From an uncultured Collinsella sp. (lineage in GTDB: Bacteria > Actinomycetota > Coriobacteriia > Coriobacteriales > Coriobacteriaceae), in NCBI GenBank assembly GCA_900550835.1, contig URTP01000082.1, positions 1 to 9,646 on the forward strand: DNA of 9,646 bases, read 5' to 3'. The notes under the pieces were generated by a model. The model did not search any database. It worked only from the letters and a program-made list of their open reading frames with translations, and was not told the origin of the DNA. The first letter of the stretch is position 1, and every line of letters begins with the position of its first letter. Made by a program: the position numbers and the translations under genes. Shown here piece after piece: positions 1-4,795 of this stretch.

Positions 1-112
1 TTTTCCGCCTGGGCCGCCGTTAGGAAAGCGTGTCCCACCCTGCGTTGCCGTAGCGTTTGCTTAACGTCCGCGCCCTAAACAGAGTTCGATTCTCCGCGGT
101 GCGGACAAGAAA
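1..112. other. intergenic stretch, no supported gene
   Basis: No complete gene is visible. One plus-strand frame open from the left edge ends at TAG 21-23 (FRLGRR then stop), which could be the C terminus of an upstream gene, but six codons cannot prove it. The rest is G+C-rich, with a 6-bp inverted repeat GTCCGC/GCGGAC (66-71 and 101-106) that encloses the T-arm-like segment listed separately. I see no promoter here. Confidence 0.3.
82..98 (+). repeat. inverted 17-base copy of the tmRNA 3' T-arm sequence
   Basis: GAGTTCGATTCTCCGCG on the plus strand is identical to the T arm and start of the 3' acceptor strand of the tmRNA, which lies on the minus strand at 165-181. The two copies therefore form an inverted repeat around the ssrA terminator, with almost the same centre as the terminator hairpin (131.5 against 132.5). 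The copy can form a T-arm-like stem (80-84 with 92-96, one mismatch) with loop TTCGATT. No matching acceptor, D or anticodon arm is convincing, so it is not a working tRNA. It may be a relic of a tRNA, of a recombination event or of an integrated element. Confidence 0.6.
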
Positions 113-147
113 TAAAAAGGCAGGTAGATATGAGTATCTACCTGCCT
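113..147 (-). terminator. rho-independent terminator of ssrA
   Basis: A perfect 13-bp inverted repeat (118-130 with 135-147) with a 4-base loop is followed, on the minus strand, by TTTTTATT. It starts 9 bases past the CCA end of the tmRNA, the usual place for the ssrA terminator. The T run lies only on the minus-strand side, which fixes the direction. Confidence 0.9.
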
Positions 148-155
148 GTTACTTA

Positions 156-519
156 TGGTGGAGGCGCGGAGAATCGAACTCCGGTCCACGAAAGCCCCCT
201 GATTGGCATCTCCAAGCTCAGTCGCTGGTTTTGTCTCGGACGCTTTGCGCGCAGCGACACGCTCGCGGCGTCCTAACCGGTTCGGTCTTAGCCCGCGCCA
301 TACCGATTACGTGCGCAGGAGCATTCCCCTAACATGACGTCGCGCCGGTGTCGGGGAAATCACCGGGTTGACGCGCCGCTATAAATTAAGCAGCGAGAGC
401 CATAGGCTCAAAAGAAGAGTTGTTGTCAATTCAATTTGACGGTACCCCTGTTTAACGAGGCGAGGAGACCTCGGCTTGCTTCCTCTCTCAGAGCTATCGT
501 GTCGAAACCAGTCGCCCCC
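156..519 (-). ncRNA. ssrA: tmRNA (transfer-messenger RNA)
   Basis: tmRNA rescues stalled ribosomes: it enters the A site charged with alanine and then codes for a degradation tag added to the unfinished protein. The 5' end reads GGGGGCGACTGGTTTCGAC, the conserved tmRNA start. The 3' end carries the T arm GGAGTTCGATTCTCC and an acceptor strand CGCCTCC ending in an encoded ACCA. The first seven and last seven stem bases pair with one G-U. The length of 364 bases is normal for one-piece bacterial tmRNA. A frame ending in ALAA and TAA lies in the expected central place. Both ends are set by the acceptor stem. Confidence 0.97.
386..427 (-). other. tmRNA tag-peptide reading frame
   Basis: Inside ssrA the frame GAC AAC AAC TCT TCT TTT GAG CCT ATG GCT CTC GCT GCT TAA gives DNNSSFEPMALAA. 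The ALAA end is the conserved signal for ClpXP-type proteolysis. An in-frame TGA lies two codons upstream (431-433), so the resume codon must be GAC or the ATT before it. Met in place of the common Tyr before ALAA is a small deviation. The exact resume codon is inferred. Confidence 0.8.
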
Positions 520-617
520 GAATGTTGGGAAAGTCTGGATGGTATCGGGCCTGCAGACACCCGATAACCGTCGACTTTTCAAGGAACATACGGGGCGAGC
601 CCCGCTTGTGGAGTGTT

Positions 618-626
618 ATCTTACCA
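618..626 (-). promoter_or_regulatory. candidate extended -10 promoter of ssrA
   Basis: On the minus strand TGGTAAGAT forms an extended -10 element (TG, one base, then TAAGAT). I see no good -35 box 17 bases upstream, which fits an extended -10 promoter. The start would lie about 90 bases before the mature tmRNA 5' end, so a leader would have to be trimmed, as RNase P does for tmRNA. That leader would hold two short hairpins (591-604 and 543-566). No better box lies nearer to the gene. Confidence 0.35.
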
Positions 627-694
627 CGTTCTGAAAGCGGACAGCTGTTCTATGCACGAGCTGTGAAGACCCCAATGTGCGCCGCACTTCGCAC

Positions 695-722
695 TTTTGT
701 TACCGATCGCGTCACGTATATT
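695..722 (+). promoter_or_regulatory. candidate promoter of the 144-aa protein gene
   Basis: TATATT at 717-722 matches a -10 box in 5 of 6 bases. TTTTGT at 695-700, 16 bases upstream, is a weak -35. The coding start is 36 bases downstream with GAAAGGA at 747-753 as ribosome binding site. It is the most A+T-rich patch in the gap between ssrA and this gene. Confidence 0.4.
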
Positions 723-758
723 TTCGCCAAGCAAAATTGACCCGTCGAAAGGACCGTT

Positions 759-1193
759 ATGGATACCAAGCAGCAACTCGTCAATGCCCTCGCAGGCCTG
801 GGCTCAACCATTACCGAAGCTATGGATGTCATCGAAGGCTTTGTCCCCTGCGGACATCCCGCCCTCACGGTATCGAACGCACTCGTCGCGCTGGACGCTG
901 ACGATGATGCAGCTCTCGCCCAGCAGCTTGAGACCGTCGAGGGCTTTATCGACCACGTGAGTGAGAACCGCGGCGTAACCGCCTACCACGGCATCGAGGT
1001 CAAGCTCTCGGGTCCCAAAGCCGATCTGCTCGCAGCAATCCGCGAGGTAGGTGCCCTTATGCAGACCGCAGGCGTCAAGAACACCCAGGTCAACGAGTGG
1101 GTCTACCGAAGCCTGGCAGCACTCGATAGCTCCGACGAAAAGGCAGCCGAGCAGCTCGCAGAAAGTCCCGCCATTAAGGCCGAGCTTTTGTAA
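759..1193 (+). CDS. 144-aa acidic helical protein of unknown function
   Basis: I do not recognise this family. The ATG follows GAAAGGA with five bases between, a good ribosome binding site, and codon use has the strong G/C third-position bias expected of a real gene here. The protein is acidic and Ala/Leu-rich, has no signal peptide or membrane segment, and should be mostly helical and cytoplasmic. It shows a weak internal repeat: residues 40-58 (NALVALDADDDAALAQQLE) and 117-135 (RSLAALDSSDEKAAEQLAE) share the pattern L-ALD--D--A--QL, suggesting two related helical hairpins around a middle part. Cys31 and His33 are the only obvious metal-type residues. It stands alone, divergent from ssrA and convergent with the toxin-antitoxin pair. 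Confidence 0.8.
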   Translation: MDTKQQLVNALAGLGSTITEAMDVIEGFVPCGHPALTVSNALVALDADDDAALAQQLETVEGFIDHVSENRGVTAYHGIEVKLSGPKADLLAAIREVGALMQTAGVKNTQVNEWVYRSLAALDSSDEKAAEQLAESPAIKAELL

Positions 1194-1202
1194 ATAGCAG
1201 AC

Positions 1203-1239
1203 GCGGGCCCCTTGGCGCATCGTCGTCCAAGAGGCCCGC
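1203..1239. terminator. hairpin between convergent genes
   Basis: GCGGGCC (1203-1209) pairs with GGCCCGC (1233-1239), then after one mismatch five more pairs follow, with an 11-base loop. It lies 9 bases past the stop of the 144-aa protein gene and 12 bases past the stop of the PIN toxin gene. Neither side has a clean T run, so it may act weakly in both directions. A small second palindrome CAAACAGTTTG abuts it at 1239-1249. Confidence 0.55.
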
Positions 1240-1251
1240 AAACAGTTTGCG

Positions 1252-1767
1252 TCAACCGATAGCCGCGCGGCCGCGTTCGGCCAAAGCCAGAATCGGCATC
1301 ATTTGGCGCGGGGTCTTTGCTGCAAGATCGGCATGTTCGAGCAGCTTGCGATCGTTGGTCACCAAGTAATCGACCTGCGCGCGCTTGCACGCGGCGAGCA
1401 CCAAGTTGTCCTCGTAATCGCGATGGAGCGCTACGTATTTGTCGGCCAGCCAAAGGTCCGACGCATCTGCACCCACGGCCGTGGCGTTTTCGGTCATATT
1501 CCGAACAAACGCCAGCGCCGCATCGCCAATCGCGCGGGCAGAAGCCTCGTCGAGCGCTCCCCCGCTGGCAAGAACGCTACGCTTCAGTTCGTGCTGGACA
1601 ACGTACAGCACGTCCTTGGCGATATGTACCGGAAAGAGCAACGTTGCGCCCGATTCCGTCGCCCGCCCAATAAACGCACGCGCGGCAAGCGACTCGGCAT
1701 GGTCGACGCAAAACGAATCAACCCATACGTTGGCATCCACCATTATTTTGAGGGAAGCCCTGCTCAC
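1252..1767 (-). CDS. PIN-domain toxin (probable endoribonuclease)
   Basis: PIN domains are Mg/Mn-dependent RNases; those in toxin-antitoxin pairs cleave tRNA, rRNA or mRNA and stop growth. The acidic site is visible: Asp11 in MVDANVWVD, Asp117/Glu119/Asp120 in DYEDNLVLAAC, and Asp139 in DYLVTNDRKLL, in the usual order. The chosen start is GTG at 1767, which overlaps the antitoxin TGA as GTGA. AAGGGG lies eight bases upstream, so translation is coupled. The frame is open further upstream, but that part lies inside the antitoxin gene and looks like out-of-frame coding. An ATG at 1743 just before VDANVW has no ribosome binding site. Length is 171 aa, somewhat longer than typical VapC (about 130-140). 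Confidence 0.88.
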   Translation of the reverse strand: MSRASLKIMVDANVWVDSFCVDHAESLAARAFIGRATESGATLLFPVHIAKDVLYVVQHELKRSVLASGGALDEASARAIGDAALAFVRNMTENATAVGADASDLWLADKYVALHRDYEDNLVLAACKRAQVDYLVTNDRKLLEHADLAAKTPRQMMPILALAERGRAAIG

Positions 1768-2099
1768 AGGATCATCCCCTTTTGGCGATAGCGCTCGTCC
1801 ATGGCTTCGGAATAGATTGTGTCCCAATCGCGATCGTCGGATACGGGCGACGTAGCGATGCCCAGATCCGCGTAAAGCTGATCCGCCACCGCCCATGATG
1901 CGGCGAACGGTGCATCGGGCGCGACGGTCTGCTGCCGGTCGTCGACGGCCGCAAACACTTCCTCGCACTGCCCGCCACCCTGCGCGACCTTAGCCACCAC
2001 CTTTTTGATGAGCTCGGGCAGTGACCCACCCGAAAGCCGCAGCACCTCCTCGGCACGGTTCTTGACCTGGCGATCTACGCGAACGTTCACCTGCGCCAT
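1764..2099 (-). CDS. RelB/DinJ-like ribbon-helix-helix antitoxin
   Basis: It should neutralise the PIN toxin encoded downstream and repress its own promoter. Residues 2-8 (AQVNVRV) form the DNA-binding beta strand, 9-22 the first helix and 26-40 the second, as in RelB/DinJ antitoxins. The middle part is variable. The charged tail (about 89-111, DWDTIYSEAMDERYRQKGM) is the likely toxin-binding arm. Length is 111 aa. I chose the ATG at 2099 because the family starts MA-V-VR-D, but its ribosome binding site is poor. A GTG at 2117 with AAGGGAG ten bases upstream would add six residues and is a real alternative. It overlaps the toxin gene by four bases. RelB-type antitoxins usually pair with RelE, so the PIN partner is notable. 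Confidence 0.85.
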   Translation of the reverse strand: MAQVNVRVDRQVKNRAEEVLRLSGGSLPELIKKVVAKVAQGGGQCEEVFAAVDDRQQTVAPDAPFAASWAVADQLYADLGIATSPVSDDRDWDTIYSEAMDERYRQKGMIL

Positions 2100-2137
2100 G
2101 CCGCTAACAGCACCCACGTCGATCCCGCTCCCTTCAA

Positions 2138-2156
2138 TTGCTAGCCCTGCTAGCAA
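2138..2156 (-). promoter_or_regulatory. operator-like inverted repeat of the toxin-antitoxin operon
   Basis: TTGCTAGC (2138-2145) and GCTAGCAA (2149-2156) are perfect 8-base arms three bases apart, each holding the palindrome GCTAGC. A third GCTAGC lies at 2171-2176 inside the promoter spacer, 22 bases (two helical turns) from its neighbour. Repeated short palindromes over the start site are what ribbon-helix-helix antitoxins bind when they autoregulate. Confidence 0.75.
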
Positions 2157-2157
2157 C

Positions 2158-2186
2158 ACTATATAGAGAAGCTAGCACATGGTCAA
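2158..2186 (-). promoter_or_regulatory. promoter of the toxin-antitoxin operon
   Basis: TTGACC (2186-2181) and TATAGT (2163-2158) are separated by exactly 17 bases and match the consensus in 5 of 6 bases each. The -35 lies directly against the terminator of the upstream ATPase operon. The start site would fall inside the GCTAGC repeats, so bound antitoxin would block transcription. Confidence 0.8.
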
Positions 2187-2236
2187 ACGCAAAAGGCCTG
2201 CGCTCGGACGACACCGATGCCGTCTGGGCGCAGGCC
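2185..2236 (-). terminator. rho-independent terminator of the DUF6110-ATPase operon
   Basis: A long hairpin pairs 2195-2210 with 2221-2236 (16 bp including G-U pairs, 10-base loop). On the minus strand it is followed by TTTTGCGTTT. It begins 24 bases past the ATPase stop codon. The end of the T-rich tail shares bases with the -35 box of the toxin-antitoxin promoter. Confidence 0.85.
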
Positions 2237-2260
2237 AGATAACGTGGGCGAACACGTCTG

Positions 2261-4336
2261 CTAACGCAGGTACGCCTTTGCGTTGCCCAGGCTGTAGGCG
2301 ATCGTTGAGCCGTTGTGCAGCAGTGACGACGTCTGCGGAGTGATCATGCCGGTAATACCCAATGCCAACAGCGCCGAGTTGGTGAGCATCACCTTAGAGT
2401 AGGAGCTCGTCAGACGATCAATGAGGCCCTGACTCATGCGGCGCAGGCGCACGATTGCGGCAAGATCCGTATCGGTCAGGATGATATCGGCGACCTCCTT
2501 GGCGATGTCGCTTCCGCCACCCATCGCCAAGCCCACGTCGGCCAAACCGAGCGCCGGCGAATCGTTGACGCCGTCGCCCACCATGGCAACATGGCGCCCC
2601 TCGCTCTTAATGCGCTCCACATAGGCGTACTTGTCCTCGGGCAGCAGCTCGGCCTTAAACTCGTCGACACCCGCCTCTCGCGCAATGCGCTCGGCCGTGC
2701 GCTCGGAGTCGCCCGTGAGCATAACGACATGCTTGACGCCCAGCGCATGCAGGTCGGCGATTGCCTCGCGGACCCCGGGCTTGAGCGGATCCTCGATGCC
2801 GAGCACGCCGACGACCTTGCCATCGACCGCCAGATACAGCGGTGACAGGCCCTGCATCTGAGACTCAATGCGCTCCTTAATGTCGGAATCGAGCTGCGCG
2901 CCCTCGTCCTCAAACACAAAGTGTGCCGAGCCGATAATCGCGCGACGCCCTTCAATGGACGAAGCGATGCCGTGCGCCACGATGTATTCGACAGCAGCAT
3001 GGCGCTCGCGGTGCTCGAGCCCACGCTCGCGTGCCGCATTGACCACGGCACGCGCCACCGGATGCGGAAAATGCTCCTCCAAGCAAGCGGAAAGGCGCAG
3101 GACCTCGTCCTCGCTCCAGCCATCGGTGGTGAGCACGCAGGCAAGACGCGGCTGCGCCTCGGTAAGCGTGCCGGTCTTGTCAAACACAATGGTGTCGGCC
3201 TTGGCAAACGACTCAAAGTACTTCGCGCCCTTGACCATGACGCCCATCTTGGCAGCATCGCTCATAGCGGTCATGACGGCAACGGAACCCGTGAGCTTGA
3301 GTGCGCACGAGTAGTCGACCATCAGTGCCGCCGAGGTCTTGATGAGGCTGCGGGTAGTAAGCGCAACCAGGCCCGCGAGCAGGAAGTTCCACGGGACGAT
3401 CTTGTTGGCAAGGTCCTCCATATGCGACTGGCCCTCGGACTTGAGCGAGTCGGCCGTCTGCACGAGCGAGACGATTGAGCGCAGTTTGGTTTGCGCCGTA
3501 TTGGCGCGCACGCGCACCAAGATGCCGCCGTCTTCCACGACGGTACCGGCGAACACGTCGTCGCCCACGCTGCGCTCGACGGCCAGCGGCTCGCCGGTCA
3601 GGGTCGCCTGGTTGACCATAGCGCTCCCCTGCTCGACAACACCGTCGATGCAGATGGACATGCCGGTGCGCACGGCGACCAAGTCGCCGTGCTCGAGCTC
3701 GGTGGCGGCAACGCTTACCTCGGTGTCGCCGACGACCTTTTGCGCCTTGTCGGGCACATCGAGCAGCGAGTTGATGAGCTCGTTTTCGCTCATGGCGCGG
3801 GTGTAGTCCTCGAGCAGCTCGCCCACGTTGAGCAGGAACATCGTCTGGCCCGCGGTGTCGACGTCGCGTTTGACGAACGAAATGCCGATGGCCGAAGCGT
3901 CGAGCACGGGAACGGTCAGGCGTGGCTGCGCGAGCTCACGGAGGGCGGCGCGCAAAAAGGTCATGTAACCAGCCACGACAAACACCGCGCGCAGGGGCGT
4001 CGGCAAGAACCAGCGACGTGCGTAATGAGCGCCGACAAGTGTGGCAAGATCCATAACGAGCTTGTGCTTGCGTGGCTCAAGCTGCATCACGTAGCCTGTC
4101 TTTGCGTCGGCAATGGCCTGAGCGTCGAGCGCACCGACGGCGGCCAGCACGGCATCGCGGCGCGACTCGTCGTATTCGAGTGCCATCTGGCCGATGCGGC
4201 CGTAGACGCGCACCTTGTGCACGCCGTCGATGTCGCCGCCAAGCTTAAGAAGTGCATCGAGATCGCTCTCTGGCACAGGACCCGCCAACTGGAGGCGGGT
4301 CCTGCCGGGGATCTCGCTGATAATCGAGAATCTCAT
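2261..4336 (-). CDS. heavy-metal P1B-type ATPase, possibly FezB-like (P1B-6)
   Basis: This is an ATP-driven metal pump of the inner membrane. Visible motifs in order: HMA2-like N terminus (1-70, with IPGRTRLQL and no CxxC metal site); TGEP 247-250; TM motif DYSCALKL 341-348 where most family members have CPC; phosphorylated Asp386 in DKTGT; His425-Pro426 of the P1B nucleotide site; TGD 541-543; GDGVND 587-592; and HNGS 674-677 in the last helix. Length 691 aa is full. The start ATG at 4336 lies 18 bases past the DUF6110 stop and has only a weak ribosome binding site, so the two genes are probably co-transcribed and perhaps coupled. The altered TM motif, GRxRL N terminus and small partner recall FezB of ferrosome clusters, from memory. 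Substrate is probably iron; Zn, Mn or Co cannot be excluded. Confidence 0.93.
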   Translation of the reverse strand: MRFSIISEIPGRTRLQLAGPVPESDLDALLKLGGDIDGVHKVRVYGRIGQMALEYDESRRDAVLAAVGALDAQAIADAKTGYVMQLEPRKHKLVMDLATLVGAHYARRWFLPTPLRAVFVVAGYMTFLRAALRELAQPRLTVPVLDASAIGISFVKRDVDTAGQTMFLLNVGELLEDYTRAMSENELINSLLDVPDKAQKVVGDTEVSVAATELEHGDLVAVRTGMSICIDGVVEQGSAMVNQATLTGEPLAVERSVGDDVFAGTVVEDGGILVRVRANTAQTKLRSIVSLVQTADSLKSEGQSHMEDLANKIVPWNFLLAGLVALTTRSLIKTSAALMVDYSCALKLTGSVAVMTAMSDAAKMGVMVKGAKYFESFAKADTIVFDKTGTLTEAQPRLACVLTTDGWSEDEVLRLSACLEEHFPHPVARAVVNAARERGLEHRERHAAVEYIVAHGIASSIEGRRAIIGSAHFVFEDEGAQLDSDIKERIESQMQGLSPLYLAVDGKVVGVLGIEDPLKPGVREAIADLHALGVKHVVMLTGDSERTAERIAREAGVDEFKAELLPEDKYAYVERIKSEGRHVAMVGDGVNDSPALGLADVGLAMGGGSDIAKEVADIILTDTDLAAIVRLRRMSQGLIDRLTSSYSKVMLTNSALLALGITGMITPQTSSLLHNGSTIAYSLGNAKAYLR

Positions 4337-4354
4337 TATTTGTGCCCGGGAGCG

Positions 4355-4600
4355 CTACTCGGCTGCCTTGTCCGCAGCGGCCTCGCTCTGGGTTATGTAG
4401 GCAGCCTCGGCAACCATGTCGTCGACCTCTGCCTTGGCCTGCTCGACCATGTCCTGGTAGCCGTTCTTGATACGCATGCCGCACGCGATACCCTGCACGC
4501 AGGCATTCTTTACCGGAGCGCTGGTGAGCAGCTTGATGCCGGCCGTGCCAAGCAGAAAACCGCCACCGACAAGCAGGGTATTGAACGTCGACTTCTTCAT
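4355..4600 (-). CDS. DUF6110-type small membrane protein
   Basis: It is an 81-aa protein with one membrane segment (about 8-25, LLVGGGFLLGTAGIKLL). A short basic part with two cysteines follows (Cys34 and Cys40 in CVQGIAC), then an acidic, Ala-rich helical tail (50-81) likely to form a coiled coil. The pattern GFLLGTAGIKLLTSxPVKN matches small proteins called DUF6110 that sit next to heavy-metal ATPases, as I remember them. I chose ATG 4600 because GGGAG lies eight bases upstream; an in-frame ATG at 4648 would add a basic stretch with no ribosome binding site. It is the first gene of the operon with the ATPase and probably acts with it, as partner or membrane organiser. Its biochemical role is not known to me. 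Confidence 0.85.
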   Translation of the reverse strand: MKKSTFNTLLVGGGFLLGTAGIKLLTSAPVKNACVQGIACGMRIKNGYQDMVEQAKAEVDDMVAEAAYITQSEAAADKAAE

Positions 4601-4708
4601 GTTGCTTCTCCCTTTTGCCGCATTGGACGCGGCACGGTGCCTCAGCACCCGAGTAAATAAGTTTGCTCGAGCACGCTTTTGAAATATCTCAATTTTATCT
4701 AACTATCT

Positions 4709-4728
4709 AGGTCAGCCATGGCTAACCT
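4709..4728 (-). promoter_or_regulatory. palindromic operator, probable metal-repressor site
   Basis: Read on the minus strand, AGGTTAGCCATGGCTGACCT is a 20-base palindrome with a single imperfect pair. It lies just after the -10 box, over the expected start site, where a repressor would block transcription. Half sites of the form AGGTTAG/CTAACCT occur in DtxR/IdeR boxes, but the spacing here is five bases wider, so the protein is not certain. A related site lies at 8434-8451. Confidence 0.65.
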
Positions 4729-4735
4729 TTTGAAA

Positions 4736-4764
4736 ATTAGCGATGCGGAGTAACCGATTGTCAA
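4736..4764 (-). promoter_or_regulatory. promoter of the DUF6110-ATPase operon
   Basis: TTGACA (4764-4759), a perfect -35 box, and GCTAAT (4741-4736, 4 of 6 matches) are 17 bases apart. Transcription would begin near 4729, beside the palindrome, and give a leader of about 130 bases before the DUF6110 start. The leader also carries a G+C-rich segment around 4620-4650 that I could not assign. Confidence 0.65.
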
Positions 4765-4770
4765 TGTGAG

Positions 4771-4787
4771 AAAGGGACTGTCCCTTT
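4771..4787. terminator. short palindrome after the ABC operon, weak terminator candidate
   Basis: AAAGGGACTGTCCCTTT is a perfect odd palindrome (8-base arms) that would form a 7-bp hairpin with a 3-base loop. It begins 8 bases past the stop of the second ABC gene and lies just upstream of the next promoter. No T run follows on the minus strand, so it may be only a weak terminator or a repeat found elsewhere in the genome. Confidence 0.4.
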
Positions 4788-4795
4788 GCCCCTTC

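Noticed and set aside
15..106. A tRNA gene ending in the T-arm-like segment
   Set aside because: The T arm is present, but no acceptor partner for 97-103 and no credible D or anticodon arm is found upstream, and no CCA or usual discriminator follows.
57..332. Plus-strand frame of 91 codons across the ssrA region
   Set aside because: It lies over the tmRNA 3' half and the terminator on the opposite strand, with no ribosome binding site.
1252..1968. A longer form of the PIN toxin starting at 1968
   Set aside because: The added part is the antitoxin gene read out of frame and is Arg-rich; GTG 1767 has a proper ribosome binding site and a coupled overlap.
3491..4660. Long plus-strand open frame of 389 codons opposite the ATPase gene
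   Set aside because: It is antisense to a gene with all P-type ATPase motifs, shows no family features and has a His/Gly/Ala-rich composition typical of antisense frames in G+C-rich DNA.
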